The notes beneath the pieces are model-generated. The model was not told where the DNA came from. It was given only the letters and a program-made list of their open reading frames with translations, and searched no databases. Position numbers and translations under genes: made by a program. From Aurantiochytrium sp. KH105 (taxonomy: Eukaryota; Sar; Bigyra; Thraustochytrida; Thraustochytriidae), in assembly GCA_003116975.1 (NCBI GenBank), contig BGKB01000008.1, positions 186,001 through 250,000 of the forward strand: a DNA stretch of 64,000 nt, written 5' to 3'. Below, one piece after another: positions 17,332 through 26,287 of the stretch (within the stretch, counting starts at the first letter, position 1; the number at the start of each line of letters is the position of its first letter).

Positions 17332-18438
17332 TTAGTACAAGGCAGCTGTCCACTGCTTACATTGCCACCCAGAGGCTTCGCTTGCAGACAGAGCGAGACT
17401 GAAGCGGCCTACGGAGCACTCGTGCGCAAAGTTGAACATAATGTCCAACACCGAGAAGAGAGCCGCGACATAAAAGGAAAAGTAGATCGTCCCAGCCGCA
17501 CCCGCAACGAAAAGAGCTCTTTTGCGCCCCCCGACGTATTTCTGTACAGTGTCGCGCAAAATTGGACCAAGCAAGAGAAACCATACTTGTATGGCGACCG
17601 CAATGCCGCAAAACATCTTCACCAGAACGCGATGGCGATCAGAGATATCATTCTCGACGACCCTGCTGATCCCAAGGCCAACTACATCGCCCACAATTAC
17701 GTCAATAGGGTGATGCCGACCCGCAGCCACCCGGGCGTAGCCGACCCCCAGCGCCCATACCAGCACAAACGGCTCCAGATAATGCGGGAGGCCAAGCATA
17801 AACGTTGCATGCGCACTGTAAAAAAGCCAGTTGAACGCGTACAGAGCTCGCATTGAATGTCCCGATGGGAACGAGTGTCCCTCGCCTAAAATGCAGCAGT
17901 ACGTATTATCGTAGGGGCGGCATGTTGGTCGGGGTCGTTGAAAAAACAATTTGAGCACCTGCTCCACAAACGCACACACTGCCATGCCGCCAAAAAGGTC
18001 CAAGAAGAACTCCATGTCGCACGAGATATTGCCGCATCCCATCCACAGAGGCCCTCCTTGGACGATGGTCATTACAGAGGCCAGAACAACAGGCAGGATG
18101 AACCACAACGCTTCATCCCCCGAAATGCTCAAACACGCACAAAGCGTCCTGAGCAGCGGACTCCGTCTCGTACCGCTGTAGACCGTGCCGCTGATGTGCT
18201 CGTCCCAGGCCCAGAACTCCTTTTCGAGGTGTCCAATCTGCAGGTGCGACGCCTCGCGCAGCATCTGGGTCAAGACCTTGCGCGAGGTGCGCGAGATCTG
18301 CATGGCAAACTTCGGGCTCTTCGCTTGCTGGCGCCTCCTGCTGGCGCCTCCCTTCTGCTGGCGCCTCTTGTGCTGCTTCACGCAGTCGTCGCGTCGTGAG
18401 CTGGCGGTCCTCGCCAGCTTGCTCGCGTTCGGGCTCAT
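17332..18438 (-). CDS. PAP2-superfamily membrane phosphatase
   Basis: A 368-residue protein from the ATG at 18438; the frame is open further upstream to a TTG at 18858 but that part is Arg/Ala/Pro-rich and lacks Met. A basic N-terminal region (1-60) precedes several TM segments. The three PAP2 signature motifs are complete: K163-x6-R170-P (KLFFQRPRP), PSGH at 191-194, and R236-x5-H242-x3-D246 (YARVAAGRHHPID). These residues form the phosphate site, with the His of motif 3 as nucleophile. The family dephosphorylates lipid phosphates (phosphatidate, isoprenoid or sphingoid phosphates) on the lumenal side of ER or Golgi membranes. Extra C-terminal TM segments follow motif 3. Substrate not determined. 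Confidence 0.88.
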   Translation of the reverse strand: MSPNASKLARTASSRRDDCVKQHKRRQQKGGASRRRQQAKSPKFAMQISRTSRKVLTQMLREASHLQIGHLEKEFWAWDEHISGTVYSGTRRSPLLRTLCACLSISGDEALWFILPVVLASVMTIVQGGPLWMGCGNISCDMEFFLDLFGGMAVCAFVEQVLKLFFQRPRPTCRPYDNTYCCILGEGHSFPSGHSMRALYAFNWLFYSAHATFMLGLPHYLEPFVLVWALGVGYARVAAGRHHPIDVIVGDVVGLGISRVVENDISDRHRVLVKMFCGIAVAIQVWFLLLGPILRDTVQKYVGGRKRALFVAGAAGTIYFSFYVAALFSVLDIMFNFAHECSVGRFSLALSASEASGWQCKQWTAALY

Positions 18439-19444
18439 GTGGTCTCCCAGCACCGCGACGGCAGGCTCGCCCTGCACCGCCGGCGCGCGACCAGCCGGCT
18501 CGGAGCGGCCTCGAGCTTTGTCCGCGGGGCTGCGCAGACGCGCGCGCGAGCCCCGGCCGGGGCCAGCTTTCTTTCCCTCGGCCGGCTGTAGGCGCCGCGA
18601 GCACGCGCCTGCCTGGCTCCGGACGTATACGCCGACCTCGAACCAGCCCTCCTTGGCGCCGGGCGTCCTGCGCGGACGGCGCGCAAGGGGCGGACGGCGC
18701 GCAAGGGCCGCGAGCGGGCGGGCGAGGAACCTGCTCGCGGGTCCTCGGTTGCGACGTGCTCGGGCTCGGGCTTTGCAGCACAGACGGTCGCAGTGCTGCC
18801 AGTGTCCAAGTGTTTCCGAGTCGTTTATCTGTAGAAACTTACTGTCAAGCCCGGTCAAACCCTGCTATACGCAGTATACCACTACTATAATGCCGCAGTG
18901 ACTTGCTGCCCTTGCCCATCCTTGGCAGCAGCGTGGCCATGATGGTCAGTCATCATGGCGGATGAAGAAACCCTCCGCAGCTTCGACTCAACCAACGCTA
19001 AGATCATAATCAGCTGCGCTGGACGAGGCCTGGGCATCATACGAGATTCGATTCGCGAATGGGCACCTCTGTTGCAAGATTTGTTGCGGGGCTATCCATC
19101 ACTCTTCGCCGTGTCCTTGTGGTGTGGCCATCAAAGAGTGAGAGCGCGTCCTTGTGAGCGGGCGCGACGCCGTGCGAGGAGGCGCAAGACCGGAGAGGAA
19201 AGTCCCGTAGCTTGGCTTAGATTCGGGTGGGAGCGAACGGCGAGGAGTCCGACGGAGACTACAGCAGACGCAGATGAGGTGGGATAAAGGTGTCGCAAAG
19301 TGACGCCACGCAAGGTTGGTTTCGTGCGTGGTCTCCCTCATTTTTGTCGATCATGTCGAGGCAGAAACATTTGCCCGCCGAGCGACTCGTGCATCAGCAG
19401 AGAACAACGAAGAAGCGACCCTTTCCTCGAATCGGAGTACTGAT
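18439..19444. promoter_or_regulatory. Divergent intergenic region, PAP2/Pmp-repeat protein
   Basis: About 1 kb between start codons. The half next to the PAP2 gene is very GC-rich; an AT-rich core with GTATACGCAGTATACC (an imperfect palindrome, about 18866-18881) lies near 18840-18900. A 110-codon ORF at 18955 is not convincing. Confidence 0.35.
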
Positions 19445-22400
19445 ATGCGTGCTCAACCCGCTATGCATCCTCAAAGGCTGCTCGTCTGGGCCATCATAAG
19501 TTTATTTTGTCCATGGCACAGGGCGAGGGCCACACTGCCCCTACGTTTCGAATCCGAGCTGCCAAAGCATCGGCCATGGTATCGGCGCCTCGTGGGTGAT
19601 ACGCAAGATTTCCCCACGTGCCACGATAGTGGCTTGTGGTGCTACGATGTAGCCAAGCCGCAGGTTGTTGAAGGCTTCTGGAGCGACAGTTCGCTCGACG
19701 TCTGGTCTGACAATGGATGGTGTAACCTCGGTGACCAGGCTTCAAAAAGCATAAAAATGGCATGTCCGCGATCGTGTGGGGTGTGCTCCGTGGAATGCAT
19801 AAACGAACTGGACCTTTTACAAGGTGAAGGGTCGTGTGCTGCCTTGCTTGCAGCGTACCCGGAAGCATGCAAGATCTGTGATTCAGCTGATCCGAGCTGC
19901 GACGAGGACCGTGCCGTTTATGTGCAGAGCTGGTGCCTCAAGACATGCTATGAAAGCGGCGATCTGCCCTACGCGCGTCCATGTTACGATCCCTGCACCT
20001 TCGAAGAGCACCCCTGTACTTTTCCGTTTACATTTGAAGGCGCCGCTTTCGAAGTTTGCCTTTCCCTCGAGAAGAAAGATGGACGTCGCCCACCACGCGC
20101 GTCAGAACACGGTACACCGGAAGATGAGGCCACTGTACAATGGTGCGGCGTGAAAACCGAGCTATTACAGGGCGATTTTCAAGGTCTGGACTGGGCGTAC
20201 TGCTCTTGCGCAGCAGTTCGCGCGTCCACGACGGCTACAAGCTCGCCAACAACATCGGTAATCTCTACAACAACCCCAACAGCGTCTGCCTCGACGATTA
20301 ATATAGTGGCTGCATGTCCTGAAACCTCGGGTCGCCTCAGTGCCGCCATGGCAGAACAATGCTCGCAATTCATGATTCGCCAAGAGTGCACGCTGGATCT
20401 CTCGAGTCTTCGAGGCCCACTGACGTGCAATCAAGCGGCAATTAGCGTACCTGCGCACTTCAGTCTCCATCTCGTTGATTCGCAGCAGGATCTTGTGTTG
20501 ACGTGCGGAGACGGCAACAACGACTTGGATGATACCTACCTTTTTTACCTTCACGAGAACGCCTCGCTTGTTCTCGATGGAGTCAGCGTCACAAACTGCT
20601 CAGGAGCAGTATATCAGGGAACATATTCTCATTTTGAGATTCAAAATGCAAGCATTTCGGGGAACCAAAATCTCGCTGGTCCGGCTGGAGTCTTCTGGGG
20701 AGGGTCATTCGCGACAACAAGGGTGCTTCGCGCCGTCATCTCCAACAACATAGGTGCTTCTGCGGGAGTTTTTAGCAACGCAAACGGAGTCGGCTCTCTT
20801 GACGTGGTGTTTCAGGATTCTCTTTTTGAAAACAACACGGCCATGGAGGCAGGTGGCATCGTTGCATTGAGCAGCGAGCCGAGGACCGTTGCTGGGGGTC
20901 GTCTTTGGGTGGAGTCTTGTACCTTTCGTAGAAATGTAGCCGCAACTCGAGGAGGTCTTTTAAGCGTCGGCCGTGGCTTGCTCAGCCTTCGTGCAACCTT
21001 TTTTGGTTGTTATTTCGAGGATCACCGTGCTTTCGAAGGTGGTCTTTTCTATTTCGGCGATAGTGGTGTGAACTATGAACTTCTTGACTTGTCACGGGCA
21101 GAGCGCCTCGTGCGTCTCATCGTAAGAAAGAGTTTCGTACGCACTGCTCTTGCACACGTTGGAGCCTTCGTGTCGCAGATCTACGATGGCAACACCGCCG
21201 TTATCGTTGACCAGACTTCGTTGACGGCTGCTCGTGTCACCAATCACGGCGCTCTCGTGGCCATAACCTCAAGGCCGTCCAGTCTCAACCTCGATGGCGC
21301 AAACCAGAACATTTTCGCACTTGCAATGAGCGATTCACAGATTTTTGAGAATGTCGCAGATGTTGATGGCGGCGTGCTCTCGATCCGAGGACCCGCACGT
21401 GTACTGATCTCGAACTCGTCCTTTACAGACAATCATGCCAAGAGCGGTGGTGGAGGCGTTCTTCTCGCTGCAGGCGCGCCTGGAATGAGCCTAAGCATGA
21501 TATCTTCAAGGTTCGTAAACAACAGCGCTCTTTCGAATGGCGGCGCATTGCTCATGACAACAGAAGCGAACATGACCATGACCGACTCCACGTTCCACGC
21601 CAATGTAGCAGTATCGGGCTCAGGAGGTGCAATATTTTCGTCTCCGATCGAACACGCTACGTCTGGAAATCTTCAGCTTGGTCTTCATCTAGAGGGCGTC
21701 AATACCTTTACAAACAATCAAGCGAGGCGCTGTGGGGGAGCGTTGTGCTTTGCAAGAAATACACGTTGTGTGAGTCTTGGAACATTGGTCCTTGTCGAAA
21801 ATCAAGCCGTCGAAGGAGAAGGAGGGGCGATTTGCCTGGATGAAGGTGCTGAGCTGATCACTGACAATCTCAACTGCACGAAAAACCAGGCATTATCTCG
21901 CGCGGGAGCTCTTCGCGTTCGAAGTGGCGCCTCGCTCGCCGTCAATGGAAGCGCCCGCTTCATTCAAAATACAGCTAGAAGCCATGGAGGCGCGATGGCT
22001 CTCGACCTAGGTTCTCGTATTGCACTGAGCGGGATCTCCGAGTTCAAGGCGAATCGTATACTCGGCTCTGACGCTGGTGCGGGTGGAGCGATTGCGGTGG
22101 TGCCGGGAGCGGGTCATCTTCTTGCAGTCAACATTTCGAACGCCAGTTTCGTGGGGAACCATGCCCTTGCCGCGCCTCTCATCTACGTGGACTTAGTGGC
22201 TGATTTGCGCCTTGTTTCGGAAGCAAATGACTGGGCGCTAGTTGCCGGAAACAATGGCGTATTCAACTTGCAAAACGTCTCTTTTGACAAGGCAATTCAT
22301 GCTAAGCCGATCACAACGGCCCCGGCAGCGCTCAAAGCGTGCCCGGCTCAGCTCGATGATAATGATGATGACAATGACCAGCTGACCTGCGCATTCCAGA

Positions 22401-24613
22401 CAGAGACTATCGCAAGCCTTTCAACGCATAGCGGCGGCTTCCTTCCCTCCTTTTGCGTAGTTCTTGTTGATGCGTTCGACGAGCCATTTGCGACGCCACG
22501 CGAGCTCGTGCTTCCACTCGTTATTCAAACGCCTGTTGCACTCAAGACGAGCGTTCATTTACCGGAGCCATTTGCTGGAACGCTGGCGCTGCAAGATTCT
22601 CTTTTGATCCGTGGCATTCGAATTGTCGCTGCAACAGGAAACTACACGCTTCATCTGCAGCCCAAACTTCATTCGCAGCATTTTACGAGCAAACGAAGGA
22701 TCGCCAGCGCAAAACTTCCAGTTTTTGTCGATCATTGTCCGAGCGGCGACATTTTAGTTCCATATGCGCAAACCCGGCTCAAAGTATGTACATCTTCTGC
22801 AAGCCGTACGATTCCAGGCTGGTATTTTCCTGACAGCAGCAACATATCACGTTCCGAGCAATGTCCACGTGGCACGTGCAGGCCGGGGTCGTGGCCAGCA
22901 ACGCAGTGCTACGCTTGCCTGCCGGGTTCGATATCCACGCTCACTCGTGACAGCTGTACGCGATGCGAAGGCCCAGCTTTTGTGAGCTGGAACAGCTCAG
23001 ACGAAGCGTGTTCTGAATGCCCTGAAGGCGCGCGATGCCTTGGCGGCGTGATCGCAATTCCTGCTCAGCGCTTTTTCCATACTTTTGCTCGCTCAGGAGC
23101 GTTCCTGCCGTGCATATCAAGATCTGCGTGCACGTTTGCAGGACGCTCACATCTTCTCGCTGAACAGCTGCGAGAAGTGGCAAATTGGACCACCGAGGCA
23201 TTGCTCGCGGACACGGACTTTATTAGAATGTACCGTACATTGCAATGTGCGTCAGGCTATGCCGGGATGCTTTGCGGTGAATGTACTGCAAGCCATTGGC
23301 GAGGTAGCTTGACGGGTTGCACTGCATGCGCAACTCTTCAAACGCATGCAGGTCTGAGTGTTCTGGGCGTAATTCTTGCCAGTTTCTTCATGTGCGTCTG
23401 TACACAGCTGACGCCCTTTTCCGCAAGCGATGATGTCTTCAAGATAGTACTGGGCTTCCTACAGCAGATATCTGTCTTGCGCGCCTTTCGGGCAGAATGG
23501 GCTATCCCTGTGATGTGGGCGAGTTCCCTAGCAACGAGTGCTACGTCGGGCACTCTCACATGGGCACCATGCATCCTCGAAGACAGTTTCGTCCCCTCAT
23601 TCATGATCGAAGCGGTGCTGCTGGTGTATGTGTTTCCTCTTCTGATGGTGGTGCTGGTTTCAAAAATAAGTCGAGGAGGTTTCTGTCGGGCAAAGACTTC
23701 CTTATGGAAAAGCACGCGTACGGTCACGCGTTTTCTATATCCTCAAATTGCCGTGGGATTGACTCGTCTTTTTGTTTGTACGGATTCCAAAGACTGGAGC
23801 GCACGTCTTGTCCTTGACACGAGCCAGGAATGCTGGACGGCGGGAAGTTGGCATTTCGCTGCAATGATGGGCATCGCCGCGCCCTTTGGCGCATTTCTTT
23901 GCGGAGTGCTTATCGTTTGGGGGTCGCGCTGTCTCTACTTTTGGCTCTGCCTGAACGCAGCTTGCACTCAGATAACTTTCGCTACCTTTGTTGAGAGCGC
24001 AGAGGCGCGGCGGCATCGTTTCTGGGATGCGGCCGCTGCGCTGCGTGTATTTGCGCTAATTTTCACCGGGACCTTTGTGGCTTCGCCAACGGCTCAATGC
24101 CTCATATCTCAGGGCAACATTCTTCTCTATATGCTCGCTACTTTCTGCGTACGGCCATTCAAGTACCGGAAAATTATGTTCATGGACCAGCTCGCGAGCA
24201 CTTTCATGCTTCTTTTTTTCTATATGGAGATGTCGCAGCATCTTCTTGTCGACTCATCGCAGGCTCAAAATTGGGACAGCTTTGGTGGCGTCCTTGTGGG
24301 CCTGCTTCTTTGTCTCGCAGTCGTCGCGTTCGTCGCGTTCGTCGTGGTCGTCGCAGTGAGTCCTCTTCAATGCGTCGCGGTAGCACCGGGCATGTTCGGC
24401 GGCGCAGCCTCGAATTGGGCCGTGCTGATGTCGATGGCACCCTTGTTGGAGCAATTCGTGCTCGCAGGGACAAAAAGAGTAAAAGAAAGCGTGCTTCGTG
24501 TAATGGCAAGTATGGGTCGTATGTGCAGTCGTGAGAAGCCTTTGAGACCCATTGCGTCACCGCAAGAGTCGTTGACAACCGAAGCAGCACACGAGAGCCT
24601 TGTTTCCAGCTAA
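19445..24613 (+). CDS. Large membrane protein: ShKT/Fn2-like, Pmp beta-helix repeats, Cys-rich module, multi-pass C terminus
   Basis: A 1,722-residue protein. The ATG at 19445 is chosen because it gives a signal peptide (LLVWAIISLFCPW, ending about 30); the frame upstream starts at TTG. Order: Cys-rich ShKT-like segment (59-114, ending CPRSCGVC) and a second one (118-170); a fibronectin-II-like module (about 184-255: CTFPFTFEG, then WC and YCSC); a Thr/Ser linker; a long beta-helical region (about 330-960) with chlamydial Pmp-type repeats, F-x-x-N-x-A followed by G-G-A (FTDNHAKSGGGGV, FVNNSALSNGGAL, FIQNTARSHGGAM); a GCC2/ephrin-receptor-like Cys-rich stretch (about 1130-1290); then about seven or more TM segments (1300-1670) and a short cytosolic tail. 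A cell-surface receptor or adhesin is inferred. AATAAA overlaps the stop. Confidence 0.88.
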   Translation: MRAQPAMHPQRLLVWAIISLFCPWHRARATLPLRFESELPKHRPWYRRLVGDTQDFPTCHDSGLWCYDVAKPQVVEGFWSDSSLDVWSDNGWCNLGDQASKSIKMACPRSCGVCSVECINELDLLQGEGSCAALLAAYPEACKICDSADPSCDEDRAVYVQSWCLKTCYESGDLPYARPCYDPCTFEEHPCTFPFTFEGAAFEVCLSLEKKDGRRPPRASEHGTPEDEATVQWCGVKTELLQGDFQGLDWAYCSCAAVRASTTATSSPTTSVISTTTPTASASTINIVAACPETSGRLSAAMAEQCSQFMIRQECTLDLSSLRGPLTCNQAAISVPAHFSLHLVDSQQDLVLTCGDGNNDLDDTYLFYLHENASLVLDGVSVTNCSGAVYQGTYSHFEIQNASISGNQNLAGPAGVFWGGSFATTRVLRAVISNNIGASAGVFSNANGVGSLDVVFQDSLFENNTAMEAGGIVALSSEPRTVAGGRLWVESCTFRRNVAATRGGLLSVGRGLLSLRATFFGCYFEDHRAFEGGLFYFGDSGVNYELLDLSRAERLVRLIVRKSFVRTALAHVGAFVSQIYDGNTAVIVDQTSLTAARVTNHGALVAITSRPSSLNLDGANQNIFALAMSDSQIFENVADVDGGVLSIRGPARVLISNSSFTDNHAKSGGGGVLLAAGAPGMSLSMISSRFVNNSALSNGGALLMTTEANMTMTDSTFHANVAVSGSGGAIFSSPIEHATSGNLQLGLHLEGVNTFTNNQARRCGGALCFARNTRCVSLGTLVLVENQAVEGEGGAICLDEGAELITDNLNCTKNQALSRAGALRVRSGASLAVNGSARFIQNTARSHGGAMALDLGSRIALSGISEFKANRILGSDAGAGGAIAVVPGAGHLLAVNISNASFVGNHALAAPLIYVDLVADLRLVSEANDWALVAGNNGVFNLQNVSFDKAIHAKPITTAPAALKACPAQLDDNDDDNDQLTCAFQTETIASLSTHSGGFLPSFCVVLVDAFDEPFATPRELVLPLVIQTPVALKTSVHLPEPFAGTLALQDSLLIRGIRIVAATGNYTLHLQPKLHSQHFTSKRRIASAKLPVFVDHCPSGDILVPYAQTRLKVCTSSASRTIPGWYFPDSSNISRSEQCPRGTCRPGSWPATQCYACLPGSISTLTRDSCTRCEGPAFVSWNSSDEACSECPEGARCLGGVIAIPAQRFFHTFARSGAFLPCISRSACTFAGRSHLLAEQLREVANWTTEALLADTDFIRMYRTLQCASGYAGMLCGECTASHWRGSLTGCTACATLQTHAGLSVLGVILASFFMCVCTQLTPFSASDDVFKIVLGFLQQISVLRAFRAEWAIPVMWASSLATSATSGTLTWAPCILEDSFVPSFMIEAVLLVYVFPLLMVVLVSKISRGGFCRAKTSLWKSTRTVTRFLYPQIAVGLTRLFVCTDSKDWSARLVLDTSQECWTAGSWHFAAMMGIAAPFGAFLCGVLIVWGSRCLYFWLCLNAACTQITFATFVESAEARRHRFWDAAAALRVFALIFTGTFVASPTAQCLISQGNILLYMLATFCVRPFKYRKIMFMDQLASTFMLLFFYMEMSQHLLVDSSQAQNWDSFGGVLVGLLLCLAVVAFVAFVVVVAVSPLQCVAVAPGMFGGAASNWAVLMSMAPLLEQFVLAGTKRVKESVLRVMASMGRMCSREKPLRPIASPQESLTTEAAHESLVSS

Positions 24614-24846
24614 TAAAGAAAAGAAAAGAAGCAAAATATTTTCATAAGAAACCGCAGCAGGGGCGCCCATTCGATGGAGCCCCCTCGCTTCAGTGATGGA
24701 AAAAAAGGGGAGCGTGACACGCAAACAAAGGTGAAAAAGCATGACTAACTGGCTAGGCTTAAATTAACTCAAGGGCGATGGGAGGAGGGAGAAGTAGAGG
24801 GAGCGAAGGGCGTAGCTACATGTCTATAAACGCGACGAGGTTACCT
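24614..24846. other. Convergent 3' intergenic region
   Basis: A 233 bp spacer between the Pmp-repeat gene and TMEM14. An AATAAA overlaps the upstream stop (24612-24617). No gene. Confidence 0.4.
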
Positions 24847-25491
24847 TTAGTCGTTGTGCTCGTAGGCGCGCTTGGCGTGCGAGCCAACATCGCCCGAGAA
24901 AAGAAGCTTGTAGGCGTAGAAGGCGAGCATACCGGCGCTCAGTGCCGCAACAAAGCCAGCAGGCATAAAGGTGCCCGTCTCTTGGTAACGCTCGAACATG
25001 AGCATGGTCACGATGAGGGTGAGCACCGCCGACACAACAACGTAAGCATAAGTCGGCGACCGGTACCTCTTGTCCTCCTCATTCTTGTTCTCGAGGTACT
25101 CCTGGTACGAAGTCCAGCCAATGGCGATGAGAGCAAGACCAATGCCACAACCTGCGATATTGAAGGAGGGTCATTGCCATCGTCATCGTCATCGTCATCG
25201 CATTGCGGCGTTTGAGAGCGAGAGCGAGAGCGAGATCGAGATCGAAAGCGAGAGAATTCGTCGGTTAGTCAAACAGCAGATTCAACAAGTAAGTACTTTT
25301 TACCTTGCGGTGGGCCACCCAGCACGTGGCGCCCAGTCCGCAAGCGTGGCGGCTCGCCAATGGAAACCGGTTGTATCGGTCTAAAACGTACCCGTAAGCG
25401 CAGACACAATGGACCCCGCCCTGATAGCGCCAAGCAGGCCGCCCAGCACGAGCAGGGCGCCGTACGGGATGGTCAGGCAAAAGTCCAACAT
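24847..25491 (-). CDS. TMEM14/FAX family (UPF0136) membrane protein, two exons
   Basis: Two exons on the minus strand: 25491-25392 (ATG, MLDFCLTIPYGALLVLGG) and 25151-24847. The intron (25391-25152, 240 bp) begins GTACGT and ends TCGCAG; joining restores the frame (ACG G/GT TGT) and gives a 134-residue protein of about four TM helices. GGLLGAIRAGSIVSALTG and FMPAGFVAALSAGMLAFYAYK match the family, including the invariant FMPAG. Relatives are human TMEM14C (mitochondrial, porphyrin metabolism) and plant FAX proteins (plastid/ER fatty-acid export); which role applies is open. The tail is charged, ending YEHND. It shares its 5' region with the aminopeptidase gene. Confidence 0.88.
25152..25391 (-). 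other. Intron of the TMEM14 gene carrying simple repeats
   Basis: GTACGT donor and CAG acceptor. It contains a CATCGT trinucleotide-type run (about 25177-25201) and a GAGAGC/GAGATC run (about 25215-25256), so its length may vary between strains. Confidence 0.85.
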
Positions 25492-26287
25492 GATGACGAT
25501 TCCTGCGTGCCACGTGGCTCAAGAAGCCTCCGCTCTGTCTGACCGCCTTCGGAGTGTTCGAGTTCACGAAGCTTCCACTGCGGCTCGGCTCGGCTTGGCT
25601 CGGCTTGGCTCGCTGCGCGGTACGGAGGAGAAGGACCTTCGAGGCGCCACGCTGGTTGCCAGTCTGCCGTGCGACCCGCGCCCGCCCTCGAGACTGTTTC
25701 CGTAGTAGCCGCATAGTAAAAGGTGGACGAGGGCGCGTGTGGTGTGTCTCTCTCCCCTCAGCCCTCACTGTGCGAAGGTGCGCCGTGCCGAATTAGGTGT
25801 CTTTTCACAAAATCTAGTGTCTTTTGTCGGACAAACTACCGCCAGCCCTGCTTGACTTGAAGTGGAGAGGATCCCCCGAAATGTGATACAGACTCTTGGC
25901 GAGGCCCCCGTGCACACGGCACTTTGGGGACAGGGAACGAGAGGCGACGCGAAAGGGGGGTATGCAAGAAGTATTGTGCTGACGGAGTGCCGAAGGAGCC
26001 TTGGCAGCAGCTGCCAGCGAGCAGGGCAGTGGCCGGATAGGCGGAAAGTTCACTTATGGCAGGAGGAAGAGTCACTTGCAGCGGAAGATATACTGCTGTG
26101 TGTGGCACTGCCGGAACTGCCACTGGACAGGGAGCACTGGCCATGGCTAGGAAGGCGGGACGGAACAGCAGAACGCGAAGCAGCAGCGCGAAAAGGGCGA
26201 GGAGAGCGCGGCGCAGAGCGGCATCCAGAGCGGCCTCGTCGCGGAGGGCAGGGCAAGGCAGAGGCGGGGGCAGAGGCAGAGGCGAGG
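25492..26287. promoter_or_regulatory. Divergent intergenic region, TMEM14/LAP
   Basis: A spacer between two genes that both have introns. GGCTCGGCTTGGCTCGG repeats lie at 25580-25612. The stretch from about 26160 is purine-rich GC sequence immediately before the LAP ATG. Confidence 0.4.

Noticed and set aside
17302..18399. Plus-strand ORFs opposite the PAP2 gene
   Set aside because: They are antisense shadows; the minus strand carries all three PAP2 motifs.
18955..19287. 110-codon ORF upstream of the Pmp-repeat gene
   Set aside because: The second half is Arg-rich and compositional, no domain is visible, and it ends before the real start; at most an upstream ORF.
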